Shown in pieces: positions 7,665 through 15,852 of a stretch of DNA of 27,975 nt. The notes under the pieces are model-generated. The model searched no databases. It saw nothing but the letters and a program-made list of their open reading frames with translations, and was not told the origin of the DNA. The stretch's first letter is position 1, and each line of letters opens with the position of its first letter. The position numbers were made by a program, and so were the translations under genes. The DNA lies in the NCBI GenBank assembly GCA_029555925.1, contig JAKPQU010000416.1, positions 1 through 27,975 of the forward strand, written 5' to 3'. The DNA comes from Bacillota bacterium. Its GTDB lineage: Bacteria > Eremiobacterota > SpSt-956 > JAKJGF01.

Positions 7665-7766
7665 GGATTTTGTATAAAGTTGTTAAAAAGATAATTCTAT
7701 AAATTTCAGGCTTTTCCTGCTCATCTTATATCAGGTAAGAAAAATGTATTTTTTACCAATCATTCT

Positions 7767-8096
7767 TCATGAAAAATCTTCGATTTTTTTCAACAAAACC
7801 ATGGGGTCAAAAGGTTTTTCCAGGTAATCATCAAAACCGTATTCTTTTATTTCCGAAAGAGACATTTTTTGAGCGCTCATGGCAATAACAGGTACAGTTT
7901 CAGAAAAGGTTCTTATTTCCTCTAAAGCTTCATAACCATTAAGACCGGGCAATGTTAAATCCATGAAAACAATATCAGGTTTTTCTTCTTTTACCATCTT
8001 TACTCCTGCAGTGCCATCTTTAGCAACAACCAGGTTATACCCGTCAAGTATGAGGCCCATCATTTTTACAAGCATAGGTTCATCTTCTACAATCAA
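7767..8096 (-). CDS. Stand-alone response-regulator receiver protein, apparent 1-nt frameshift at its start
   Basis: This single receiver domain has acidic pocket E4-D5, phosphoacceptor D46 (VFMDLTLPG), S74 (IAMSAQ) and K94 (YLEKPF). There is no output domain, as in CheY/Spo0F-like proteins. The in-frame start here is TTG at 8096 (MIVEDE). A much better ribosome site, CAGGAGAG, lies at 8117-8124, six bases before a GTG at 8110. That GTG is followed by seven A residues and then runs into TGA. One extra A, or a -1 shift on the A7-G run, would give the usual beginning VKKKILIVEDE. Either the assembly is short by one A or expression relies on slippage or on the TTG. The partner kinase is not in the window. 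Confidence 0.85.
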   Translation of the reverse strand: MIVEDEPMLVKMMGLILDGYNLVVAKDGTAGVKMVKEEKPDIVFMDLTLPGLNGYEALEEIRTFSETVPVIAMSAQKMSLSEIKEYGFDDYLEKPFDPMVLLKKIEDFS

Positions 8097-8134
8097 TATC
8101 TTTTTTTCACGTAAATCTCTCCTGAAATTAAATC

Positions 8135-8192
8135 ATGACGCGTAACGCGTAACGCGTGACGGGTGGTTCATAACGTGTGACGGGTAATGCGT
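8135..8192. repeat. GTGACGC-family heptamers, about 7 diverged units
   Basis: ATGACGC, GTAACGC, GTAACGC, GTGACGG and more diverged units continue through 8192 in the gap between era and the receiver gene. Confidence 0.82.
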
Positions 8193-8234
8193 ATTTTCAT
8201 CGGATAACAGGCGAACACAGCCGCCCCTACTTTT

Positions 8235-8260
8235 CACTGCTCACTGGTCACTGCTCACTG
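8235..8260. repeat. Heptamer repeat CACTGCT/CACTGGT
   Basis: The pattern CACTGCT, CACTGGT, CACTGCT, CACTG directly abuts the 3' end of era. Another unrelated unit sequence with 7-bp period. Confidence 0.85.
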
Positions 8261-8261
8261 A

Positions 8262-9176
8262 TTAATATCCCCAGTCTTTAAGTATTTTCTCGCTGCTGCG
8301 CCATTTTTCTTTTACTTTAACTGTAAGTTCAAGATAAACTTTTGTTTTCAGTACCTCTTCAATAGATACTCTCGCCATGGAGCCTATATTTTTCAGCATA
8401 GCTCCTTTTTTACCTATTAAAATACCTTTCTGACTGTCTTTTTCGACATATATGATAGCAGATATAAAAAGAAGTTCACCTTCTTTTTTTTCTGTAATCT
8501 CCGTAACTCTCACTGCCACGGAATAAGGCACTTCCTGATGTGTAACAAGAAGAATTTTTTCTCTTATTAACTCGGAAACAATAAAATCTTCTTCCTGGTC
8601 TGTTATGTCTTCAGGGGGATAATAGGCAGGGCCGGGAGACAGTATTTTATATATTTCATCCAGAAGCACATCGCAGTTATCACCTTTAAGTGCTGAGAGA
8701 GGTATGATTTCTTTAAAAGAGAATTTATCTTTATAATAATCTATTAAGGTCAGAACTTTTGACTTATCTTCAAGCATGTCTACCTTGTTAAGAAGTAAAA
8801 ATACAGGTTTTACCTCTTCTTTTCCTGGCATTTTCAGATTGGAAGAAAGCCATCGCAGCACAAATTTATCTTCAGGCCCCGGTTCTTCCGTTGCATCTAC
8901 AAGAAGTAAAACAAGATCAACACCGTCAATAGCTTCCGTAATATGACGGGACATTCTTTTTCCCAGAAGATCTTTTCCTCTGTGTAATCCCGGCGTATCT
9001 ATAAACACAATCTGCATTTTTTCAGTAGTAAGTATGGCTTTAACATTGTCTCTTGTAGTCTGAGGTTTTGAAGTAACGATGGATACTTTGCTTCCTATAA
9101 GATTATTTAATAAAGTAGATTTTCCGACATTGGGAAGACCTACGATTGTAAGAAAACCGGATTTAAATTCGTCCAT
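8262..9176 (-). CDS. era: GTPase Era
   Basis: The 304-residue protein has all Era motifs: G1 GLPNVGKS (13-20), switch region KPQTTRDN, G3 DTPGLHRG (60-67), G4 NKVD (129-132), and a C-terminal KH domain with GILIGKKGAMLKNIG. Era binds the 3' end of 16S rRNA and helps mature the 30S subunit at the membrane. The ATG at 9176 has GAAAGGAA upstream. Length and content are ordinary. It lies between the LptA-like gene and the receiver gene, all in one direction. Confidence 0.97.
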   Translation of the reverse strand: MDEFKSGFLTIVGLPNVGKSTLLNNLIGSKVSIVTSKPQTTRDNVKAILTTEKMQIVFIDTPGLHRGKDLLGKRMSRHITEAIDGVDLVLLLVDATEEPGPEDKFVLRWLSSNLKMPGKEEVKPVFLLLNKVDMLEDKSKVLTLIDYYKDKFSFKEIIPLSALKGDNCDVLLDEIYKILSPGPAYYPPEDITDQEEDFIVSELIREKILLVTHQEVPYSVAVRVTEITEKKEGELLFISAIIYVEKDSQKGILIGKKGAMLKNIGSMARVSIEEVLKTKVYLELTVKVKEKWRSSEKILKDWGY

Positions 9177-9241
9177 ATAATTCCTTTCTATAAATAAAGT
9201 TGATAGTAAAAAAACTTTAAACCATAAACTTTAAAACTGTT

Positions 9242-10057
9242 TCATTCAAGTTTATTCTTATCCACTACAAAATCGCCTTTAACATTTCCTTCTCCCTCAA
9301 CTGTTTCTTCTTTTACATGCAGGGTCATTTTGTCACATGTCATCCATGAGCCGTCATCTCTTTCGAGTTTCACATTATTTTCCATCAAAACAGTCTGAGG
9401 GTCTTCCGTATAGGTAGCCTTATCACAGGATACATGTTTATCACTCTGATCTACCTTGACCTTGCCGGAAGCTATGCCTTTTCTGGGTTTTTCCCAGAAA
9501 AACTCAAGGGAATCGCAGTAAAGATTAACTGGTCCACCTTTAATAGGCTGGTCTCCCTTTTTATTTTTCTCCTGGACTATATGAACATTTCCTTCCCATA
9601 TGCCTCTTTTTTCTTCATAATAAACAGTTACCTTATCTGAAGTAATGACAGTTCCCGGCCTGGTAAATTTTACATTACTGTTTGCATAAGCTTCTTTCGT
9701 TTTAGAATTATAAACGGCTTCGTCAGATGTAAGAAGTCCATCCTTCTGTTGAATATTTACATTTCCCCAGAAGCGAAACATTTTCTTATTATCATCGCCC
9801 GAGAGATGGTCAGAAGATATCTGAACACGGGACTTTTCTTCACCATCTCTGACGGAAGAAGAAGGAGGAGCAGCAGGAGGCGGAGCAGCAGGAACTGCAG
9901 AGGGTAGAACAGAAGGAACTGCAGAAGGCAGAACAGAAGGAGCAGGAGACAAAGGCGGAACGGACTGTCCCTGAGATAAAGCTATATTCAGAGAAAGAAA
10001 AATCATAAAAGCAAGAAAACAAAATGAACTTAAAAGATTTTTTTTATATAAATACAA
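9242..10057 (-). CDS. LptA/OstA-like periplasmic protein
   Basis: A signal peptide (about 1-29, with a hydrophobic core LLSSFCFLAFMIFLSLNIA) is followed by a Pro/Ala/Ser-rich linker at about 32-68 containing two copies of SVLPSAVP, then OstA/LptA-type beta-strand repeats (SSDHLSGDDNKKMFRFWGNV, LLTSDEAVYNSKTKEAYA, VITSDKVTVYYEEKR, VSCDKATYTEDPQTVLMENNV, MTCDKMTLHVKEETVEGEGNV). LptA family proteins bridge the periplasm to carry lipopolysaccharide to the outer membrane, so this gene implies a diderm cell. It is longer than E. coli LptA because of the linker and extra repeats. TTG at 10057 is the start, with TAGGAG upstream. Confidence 0.85.
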   Translation of the reverse strand: MYLYKKNLLSSFCFLAFMIFLSLNIALSQGQSVPPLSPAPSVLPSAVPSVLPSAVPAAPPPAAPPSSSVRDGEEKSRVQISSDHLSGDDNKKMFRFWGNVNIQQKDGLLTSDEAVYNSKTKEAYANSNVKFTRPGTVITSDKVTVYYEEKRGIWEGNVHIVQEKNKKGDQPIKGGPVNLYCDSLEFFWEKPRKGIASGKVKVDQSDKHVSCDKATYTEDPQTVLMENNVKLERDDGSWMTCDKMTLHVKEETVEGEGNVKGDFVVDKNKLE

Positions 10058-10081
10058 TATATTTAACTCCTAACTTAATGT

Positions 10082-10113
10082 CGTGACGCGTGACGCGTGA
10101 CGCGTGACGCGAG
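10082..10113. repeat. GTGACGC heptamer repeat, 4 copies
   Basis: Four nearly perfect GTGACGC units stand upstream of the LptA-like gene, ending in GCGAGGA like the copies at 5511 and 7664. Confidence 0.92.
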
Positions 10114-10183
10114 GATTGACCGTAAACAGGAAGAAATTCGATAAGAAATATATAAATCCTTTCCGTTAAGACCAAATATTCCT

Positions 10184-10228
10184 CACCTATTTATATGAGA
10201 ATCGTAACACGTAACGCGTGACGGGAGA
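10184..10228. repeat. Heptamers with conserved left flank, copy A
   Basis: TATTTATATGAGAATCGTAA precedes GTAACGC/GTGACGG units. The same left flank occurs at 15779-15798, so the mobile or duplicated unit is longer than the heptamers alone. Confidence 0.8.
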
Positions 10229-10347
10229 CACACATTCTCATGTTTCGTTATGACCGGGCCGGTCATGGCTGTTAGCAGAAATTTCTCCTGATTGTATCCA
10301 TCCAATTCTTTATAAATTTACTGATTATTTTTTGCAATTTTTATGCC

Positions 10348-10416
10348 AAAAAAAATCATCTCCTGAAATTCAGGAATGAAAATTAATTAAATGTTCATTC
10401 CCCGCCATAGAGATGA
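10348..10416 (-). terminator. Branched inverted repeat followed by T8 on the minus strand
   Basis: Read on the minus strand, an outer stem (TCATCTC/GAGATGA; plus positions 10410-10416 and 10356-10362) encloses GAATGAA/TTCATTC (arms at 10374-10380 and 10394-10400) and CTGAA-a-TTCAG. Eight T residues follow immediately (10355-10348). It lies about 140 bp past the protease stop codon and may end that transcript. The branching is more complex than a simple terminator, so an RNA regulatory element is also possible. Confidence 0.45.
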
Positions 10417-10556
10417 CTGTTTCTAAAACACCACAAAATATTCCTTATACAAGGATTAAAGGTGTTAAGAGTAACTAACCCCAGCTTAAGTATTAAATAA
10501 GGCAGAAGTTTAAACGACCCTTATTCAAGGATAATCTGATAAAATCTCTTCACTCT

Positions 10557-11906
10557 TCACGACTTTATATATTCACGCAAATACTCTTCTGCTTTCTTCA
10601 ACTGAATATCTTCTTTATCACCGATTTTGCTGGCATCCATTTCCACTTTAATATCAGGTTCCAGACCTTTTTTATCTATGTTCTTTCTATTCGGTGTCAT
10701 ATAATAAGCAGTAGTAATTTTTATAGCTCCTCCGCCTCTCTCTAATTCATATATGGTCTGAACCTTACCCTTTCCAAAGGTTTTCACACCGATAATGACA
10801 GCTCTTTTAGAATCCTGAAGTGCCCCTGCAGTTATTTCAGATGCACTGGCACTGGATTCATTCACAAGAACTGCGAGAGGAACAGATTTATGGAGCGATC
10901 CGTATGTATTATAAGCATTTTCCTCTTTCCTGCTTTTTATATAAACAACTACAGAATTGGGAGGCATAAATTTACTACAAACATCTAGGGCTGCCACTAC
11001 ATAGCCTCCTCCGTTATTTCTCAGATCCAGTATATATCCTTTTGCGCCGGACTTTTCCAGTTCTTTAAGTGCTTCTTCCAGTTCTTTATTGGTATCTTCT
11101 CCGAAAACACTCAATTTTATATAACCTATTTTATCATCTGTCATAGTACTTTCCACACTGCTAACATGGATCTTATCTCTTACAATCTCAACATCCAGAA
11201 GGGCATCCAAGTTTTTTCTTTTTATAAACAGGTGTACAACAGACCCTCTGGGGCCTCTGAGGAGATCTATAGCTTCATCAATGGAAAGTCCCTTTGTAGA
11301 GATACTGTCAATTTTAACGACTATATCTCCCTTTTTAATACCTGCTCTTTCAGCAGGGGTATTCTTCATAGGTTCAACTACTGTGAGCTGATTGTCATTA
11401 TTTTTATCAACCTCAATAAGAACTCCTATACCATAAAAGTTTCCCCCTTTAAGGGAAGAATTAAACCTTTCGTATTCATCTTCATCAAAATAAACGGTAT
11501 AAGGGTCATCCAGACTCTCGATAAGTCCGTTTATGGCAGACCTTATAATATGATCCCTTCCTGTCTTTTCCCCGTAGATTTCCAGAATCTGAGATAGATT
11601 TTTACGATAAACGCTTATCTGAACATCAATATTTTCATCTTGAGGCAATTCCAGGAATTTAGCAGCTTCGGCAGGCAGGATTTTCTTCAGTTCTTTCATA
11701 GAACCGGCCATCATGGATTTAGCATCTATATTCGATACAAATTCTTTCTTTACCAGATAAAAAATCTCGTCTATAGAAGAAAGAAATAATTTTGGACTCT
11801 TTTTCTGTTCCTTCTGTTCCTGTGATGATGACACATCAAACTTTACCACTGAAAAAAGGAATAAAAAAGTAATAGACAATATAAAGAAATTTCTTTTCAA
11901 AAGCAC
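10557..11906 (-). CDS. ctpA: C-terminal processing peptidase (S41 family)
   Basis: The 449-residue protein has an N-terminal signal or membrane segment (about 6-23), a helical cap, a PDZ domain at about 155-230 (GIGVLIEV, VVEPMKNTPAERAGIKKGDIVVKI), and a catalytic domain with LDLRNNGGG (294-302), SSASASEITAGALQDS around S354 and TFGKGKVQT with K379. S354 and K379 form the expected Ser-Lys dyad, 25 residues apart as in Prc. CtpA/Prc proteases trim C-termini of envelope proteins. The GTG at 11906 follows GGGAGGAG. It is upstream of the LptA-like gene, in keeping with an envelope role. Confidence 0.95.
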   Translation of the reverse strand: MLLKRNFFILSITFLFLFSVVKFDVSSSQEQKEQKKSPKLFLSSIDEIFYLVKKEFVSNIDAKSMMAGSMKELKKILPAEAAKFLELPQDENIDVQISVYRKNLSQILEIYGEKTGRDHIIRSAINGLIESLDDPYTVYFDEDEYERFNSSLKGGNFYGIGVLIEVDKNNDNQLTVVEPMKNTPAERAGIKKGDIVVKIDSISTKGLSIDEAIDLLRGPRGSVVHLFIKRKNLDALLDVEIVRDKIHVSSVESTMTDDKIGYIKLSVFGEDTNKELEEALKELEKSGAKGYILDLRNNGGGYVVAALDVCSKFMPPNSVVVYIKSRKEENAYNTYGSLHKSVPLAVLVNESSASASEITAGALQDSKRAVIIGVKTFGKGKVQTIYELERGGGAIKITTAYYMTPNRKNIDKKGLEPDIKVEMDASKIGDKEDIQLKKAEEYLREYIKS

Positions 11907-11984
11907 TTCACAAAACTCCTCCCATAAAACAGGTCGGCTGTTATATTATAATTCATTTTTCACGAAGGTTCAAGTACTATAATC

Positions 11985-12015
11985 AGGCGTGACGGGTAAC
12001 TCGTAAAGCGTGACG
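11985..12015. repeat. Diverged GTGACGG/GTAACTC heptamers
   Basis: Four diverged units (GTGACGG, GTAACTC, GTAAAGC, GTGACGG) lie in the gap between the RNase Z-like gene and the protease gene. Confidence 0.75.
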
Positions 12016-12026
12016 GTAGAAGGCAT

Positions 12027-13091
12027 CTACCTGTTTTTCCCTGAACCTTTTACGGGCGATAAATTCCTGAAATGTGATGACATAACAACTATTACAGGAA
12101 TGGTCAGTTCTTTTTTTTTCATTATAAAATAAAGTTTTTTATTTATTTCATCCCAGTTATATCTGGAAGATATGTGATATAAGATCAGACTCTTTACCTG
12201 TGCATCCTGAGCCACATTAATTGCTTCCTCAAGAGTTGAATGAATATCATATTTTCTCTCTTCACTATCAATAAAGCTTGCTTCATGCATGAGAACCTCT
12301 GCTCCCCTCACATCATCAGGGCATACAGGCATAGAATCTCCTACATAACTTAACACAATACATTCATAATTCTCTGTAATAAAAGATTTGCCGGCATGAT
12401 TCAAAATCATTCTGATATGTTCGTCAGAAATATTACGTTTTTTCAATTCTTCAGTTAAATCTTCTCTCCTGAATTCTTTATTTAACAGACACCTCAGTTG
12501 TTCCGTATTAACATTTCTTTCTTCTAATTCTTCTAATAATGGTTCTGTTATCTGTCCGTAGTCTTTAACAAGTTTAACGATTTCCGACTGGGAAAGTTCC
12601 AGAAATTTCTTTTTTAATCTTGATCTTTTATCCAGAAGATTATAGCCAAGCGTAAGATGTCCTCTGGCGTGCTCTGTCGGGAAGCATCTTATAAATCTAT
12701 TTTTAGATTCACAATCAAGATGTACTTCATCATTTTTATCAAGAGGGTGCCATGTAAGTTCATAAGTAAGATTATAGCAGCATTTTCTTATATAATCCTT
12801 TTGAAGCTCAATAAAATTATCATTTCTCGGATAATATACTGCCATAGGTTTTGTCTTATCACCCATGGCAGAATTTCTTGTAAGAACAATACCTGCCAGT
12901 CCTCCTATATGATCATAGTGGCCATGGCTTAAAAATACATTTTTTATACCAAAAATCTTATTACTCAGAGTAGTGCTGACGCCTTCCCCTGCATCAAAGA
13001 GAAATCTCTCTGCTTTGTAATAAAACCAGGTAGAATACATGGCTTTAGAATAGCCTGTTAAATTGTCTATAACATCATGGGCAAGACTCAT
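12027..13091 (-). CDS. RNase Z-like metallo-beta-lactamase-fold hydrolase
   Basis: The 354-residue protein contains FLSHGHYDHIGG (H56, H58, D60, H61), the metal-binding HxHxDH signature, preceded by GYSKAMYSTWFYYKAERFLF and DAGEG. Further metal ligands are likely in FPTEHARGHLTLG, YVGDS and the late LYHISSRY. RNase Z removes the 3' trailer of tRNA precursors; this branch begins at the GYSKAxYS segment rather than with the usual first LGTG strand. A charged helical insertion (about 155-225, rich in Leu, Glu, Lys) sits in the middle. The ATG at 13091 has no clear Shine-Dalgarno, since CAGTKAC repeats abut it. The exact substrate is inferred. Confidence 0.82.
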   Translation of the reverse strand: MSLAHDVIDNLTGYSKAMYSTWFYYKAERFLFDAGEGVSTTLSNKIFGIKNVFLSHGHYDHIGGLAGIVLTRNSAMGDKTKPMAVYYPRNDNFIELQKDYIRKCCYNLTYELTWHPLDKNDEVHLDCESKNRFIRCFPTEHARGHLTLGYNLLDKRSRLKKKFLELSQSEIVKLVKDYGQITEPLLEELEERNVNTEQLRCLLNKEFRREDLTEELKKRNISDEHIRMILNHAGKSFITENYECIVLSYVGDSMPVCPDDVRGAEVLMHEASFIDSEERKYDIHSTLEEAINVAQDAQVKSLILYHISSRYNWDEINKKLYFIMKKKELTIPVIVVMSSHFRNLSPVKGSGKNR

Positions 13092-13093
13092 TT

Positions 13094-13205
13094 TCAGCTA
13101 CCAGTGATCAGTTACCAGTGACCAGTTACCAGTAATCAGTGACCAGTTATCATACTATGCACTGTTCACTGCTCACCTTTCACTTTTCACTGTTCACTTT
13201 TCACC
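13094..13205. repeat. Long mixed heptamer tract: CAGTKAC then CACTGTT/CACTTTT
   Basis: About eight CAGTTAC/CAGTGAC/CAGTAAT units are followed by CACTGTT, CACTGCT, CACCTTT and CACTTTT-type units up to the galE stop. It is the longest such tract in the window. Confidence 0.85.
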
Positions 13206-13207
13206 GA

Positions 13208-14188
13208 TTAACTTTTCACCATCTTTCTGTGCCAGTTCCAGGCAGTTTCTATTATATTGTAAATATCTTCAAAAGCCGGTTTCCAGCCGAGTTCTTTCTT
13301 TGCTCTCTCCGAACTGGCTATCAAAACCGGAGGATCTCCCGGTCTTCTCTGAATTTCTTCACTTGGAATTTCTTTACCTGTTACTTTTCTTGCGACTTCT
13401 ATTATTTCCTTTACAGAATTACCTTTTCCTGTACCAAGATTATAAACAGAACTTTCTCCGCCTTCGGATAATTTCTTCAATGCGAGTACGTGCGCCTCTG
13501 CAAGGTCCAGAATATGTATATAATCCCTTACACATGTTCCATCTTCCGTTTCATAATCATTGCCGTATATTTTAATATTTTCTCTTATGCCTGCAGCAGC
13601 ATCAAGAACAAGCGGTATAAGATGCGTTTCAGGGGAATGATTCTCCCCTATCCTTCCTTTCGGGTCTGCTCCTGCGGCATTGAAATATCTCAGAGATATG
13701 TATTTCAATCCGTAAGCCCTGGCATAATCCCTGAGAATATGTTCAAAAACAAGTTTTGTATATCCATAGGTATTTATAGGCTCGGTGGGATGTTCTTCCG
13801 TTATGGGAATATGACGGGGATTACCGTAGGTAGCGGCACTGGATGAAAAAATAATCTGTTTCGCACCGCATTCTACCATAGCTTTTAAAAGGTTAAGTCC
13901 GTTTACCACATTTTCATAATAATATTTCTGAGGATTTTCCATAGATTCTCCTACATAGCATTTTGCCGCAAAGTGAACGACACTATCTACGGAATAACGT
14001 GTCATAGTATCTTTCAGACAATCAATATCGGCAAGTTCTCCTTTTACAAACTCTCCTCCCAGGACTGCTTCCCTGTGTCCTTCCGAAAGATTATCATAGG
14101 TAATGGTATTATATCCTTTATCCAGTAATAAACTGACCGTATGGGAGCCTATATATCCCGCTCCTCCTGTTACAAGTATATTTTTCAA
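13208..14188 (-). CDS. galE: UDP-glucose 4-epimerase
   Basis: The 326-residue extended short-chain dehydrogenase has the NAD-binding GGAGYIGS (8-15), SSSAATYG at 115-122 with the catalytic Ser/Thr, Y141-GYT-K145, and SLRYFNAAGADP, the GalE signature. It interconverts UDP-glucose and UDP-galactose for surface polysaccharides. The start is TTG at 14188, with GAGAGGAG eight bases upstream; the nearby ATG at 14192 is in another frame. Some relatives act on other UDP-sugars or UDP-arabinose, but the sequence looks like ordinary GalE. Confidence 0.95.
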   Translation of the reverse strand: MKNILVTGGAGYIGSHTVSLLLDKGYNTITYDNLSEGHREAVLGGEFVKGELADIDCLKDTMTRYSVDSVVHFAAKCYVGESMENPQKYYYENVVNGLNLLKAMVECGAKQIIFSSSAATYGNPRHIPITEEHPTEPINTYGYTKLVFEHILRDYARAYGLKYISLRYFNAAGADPKGRIGENHSPETHLIPLVLDAAAGIRENIKIYGNDYETEDGTCVRDYIHILDLAEAHVLALKKLSEGGESSVYNLGTGKGNSVKEIIEVARKVTGKEIPSEEIQRRPGDPPVLIASSERAKKELGWKPAFEDIYNIIETAWNWHRKMVKS

Positions 14189-14212
14189 ACATATTTCTCC
14201 TCTCTATACAAA

Positions 14213-14305
14213 TCGTGACGCGTGACGCGTGACGCGTAAAAAACTTTTTTGTTTATGATTATCTATAATCACTTTCATTACTCATTACGCATTATGCATT
14301 ACGTT
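14213..14305. repeat. GTGACGC x3 and, 40 bp on, ATTACGC/ATTATGC heptamers
   Basis: Three GTGACGC units at 14213-14237 and a separate tract of ATTACGC, ATTATGC, ATTACGT at about 14284-14304 flank a plain AT-rich segment between the radical SAM gene and galE. Confidence 0.82.
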
Positions 14306-14308
14306 CCC

Positions 14309-15760
14309 TTAAAACACTTCTCCGCCATAGGCTATGGAAAATTCCCGTAACGACTGAAGTTTTACTTCTCTTCCCGAATGTTTTATTGTATTTATATATT
14401 CGTGGGAGAAATTTTTCCTCAGATAATTTGAATAGTTATTTATAAAATCAAAGACAGAAAGTTTTATAGAATCAGCTATTGATGATATTTCTTCCCAGAC
14501 AAATTCAGAACATACTACAGGAGTGAATAATTCTTCATAATTCCTTTTAAACCTCTCTGTCTGGACTATCTCCGATTTGCTGTACGAGTAATTACTGATT
14601 ATGGAATAATCTTCATTGATTTCCATTTTATATTCTTTCTGTTTTTCCCATAGTTTTGTGCCGGGATGAACTCCCAGGCGAAACATACTTATATTGTTCG
14701 TATAACGAAAAACCTCTTCAAAGGTTTTCTTAAAAAACTGCAGATTATCTCCCGGAAGGCCGTAAATCAGATCGACGGTAAAAGGTCGTTTCATAAGCCC
14801 CAATTTGAGAAATTCCTCTCTTTTTATAACCCGCCTGTTTATATTCTTTAAAGCCACAGGGTTTAAACTCTGTATGCCTATTTCAGAATATATGCCTGCA
14901 GACTTATTTAAAAGTTCTATAAATTCTTCATCCATAAAATGAATGGATTGAAACATGGTTATAAGTGTACCTTTATTATGGCTGTTTATAAACTTTATAA
15001 TCTCCAGAGCTCTTTTCTTATCAAAATTAACGGCAGAATCTACAAACATAGAAATACTGGTCATATTTGTCAGCAAATAATCTATTTCTTTTTTAACCCT
15101 TTCGAGAGAAAAAAATCGAAGTTTTGTCATACCCCAGTGGCAGTAATCACATGAAAAAACACATCCTCTGGTAGTTTCAACCGGGTAAACATATCCTTTT
15201 TTTATCTTATAGAAACCTGTAAGGTACGGAGAAGGTATGATATCAAGTTCATTAAGTATTTCTTTCAGAGGATTTGATATAACAGAGCCGTCTTTTCTGA
15301 ATGTAATCCCTTTTATCTCCTCCAGGCTAGCGCCGGGATGAACGGCATATCTTACAAGATCGGCAAAAATCTCTTCTCCTTCTCCCCTGACCAGTATATC
15401 AATAAAAGGATGGCCGGCAAGTAATTCTTCCGGCTTATACATAATCTGAGGGCCGCCGAATATTATTTTTATACCAGGGAAGCGCTCTTTTATCATTGAA
15501 GACAGAGACAGGATACGCTTCATATTCCATATATAACAGCCAAATCCGGCAATTTTAACATCTCTGTCTCTTATAAAATCTGTTATCTCTTTATTCTGCA
15601 TCTCCTGTTCCGGAAGTGATACGGAACAGTTAAAACATTTTACGGAAATATTTACCGGCAAATTATCTTTCGACACATATGCTTTCAGACAGTAAAGACC
15701 ATAAGCGGCATATTCAAGGTATATGTTTTCCGCGGAAAAAGTTACAAGTAAAATTTCCAT
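14309..15760 (-). CDS. B12-binding-type radical SAM protein
   Basis: The N-terminal Rossmann-like cobalamin-binding region (about 1-135; EILLVTFSAENIYLEYAAYG, AGFGCYIWNM, IIFGGPQIMYKPEELL, VRGEGEEIF) is followed by a radical SAM core with C200-X3-C204-X2-C207 (TTRGCVFSCDYCHWG) and typical core segments (MFVDSAVNFDKKRALEII, SEIGIQSLNP, VDLIYGLPGD). The C-terminal 130 residues resemble the DUF4080 extension. Members of this group often carry out methylations or unusual C-C chemistry; the substrate is unknown. The first domain lacks an obvious DxHxxG motif, so cobalamin, if bound, would be base-off without the His ligand. The ATG at 15760 has GAGGA upstream. Confidence 0.88.
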   Translation of the reverse strand: MEILLVTFSAENIYLEYAAYGLYCLKAYVSKDNLPVNISVKCFNCSVSLPEQEMQNKEITDFIRDRDVKIAGFGCYIWNMKRILSLSSMIKERFPGIKIIFGGPQIMYKPEELLAGHPFIDILVRGEGEEIFADLVRYAVHPGASLEEIKGITFRKDGSVISNPLKEILNELDIIPSPYLTGFYKIKKGYVYPVETTRGCVFSCDYCHWGMTKLRFFSLERVKKEIDYLLTNMTSISMFVDSAVNFDKKRALEIIKFINSHNKGTLITMFQSIHFMDEEFIELLNKSAGIYSEIGIQSLNPVALKNINRRVIKREEFLKLGLMKRPFTVDLIYGLPGDNLQFFKKTFEEVFRYTNNISMFRLGVHPGTKLWEKQKEYKMEINEDYSIISNYSYSKSEIVQTERFKRNYEELFTPVVCSEFVWEEISSIADSIKLSVFDFINNYSNYLRKNFSHEYINTIKHSGREVKLQSLREFSIAYGGEVF

Positions 15761-15773
15761 AAACTGAAAATCC

Positions 15774-15829
15774 TCAGATATTTATATGAGAATCGTAACG
15801 CGTAACGCGTGACGCGTGACACGTTACGA
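15774..15829. repeat. Heptamers with conserved left flank, copy B
   Basis: The flank TATTTATATGAGAATCGTAA also occurs at 10188-10207; it is followed by GTAACGC, GTAACGC, GTGACGC and GTGACAC units. This is the last heptamer array before the CRISPR half of the window. Confidence 0.85.
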
Positions 15830-15852
15830 CAAATAAGATTCCGGTTACTAAA

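Larger units (their letters stand above)
10058..10556. other. 499-bp gene-free gap: heptamers, a structured inverted-repeat cluster, no ORF
   Basis: Between the C-terminal protease gene and the LptA-like gene I see two heptamer arrays (10082-10113 and around 10200-10228), an inverted-repeat cluster with a T-run on the minus strand (10348-10416), and a small hairpin TCCTT-atac-AAGGA at about 10441-10454. I find no convincing reading frame with a ribosome site. Confidence 0.7.

Noticed and set aside
13094..13205. Repeat-rich gap as an insertion-sequence remnant or origin iterons
   Set aside because: No transposase remnant, terminal inverted repeats or target duplication, no replication gene nearby, and similar tracts occur in most gaps of this half.
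13139..13471. Plus-strand frame opposite galE and the repeat tract
   Set aside because: It begins in heptamer repeats, is rich in Phe/Ser as a shadow of galE, and has no ribosome site.
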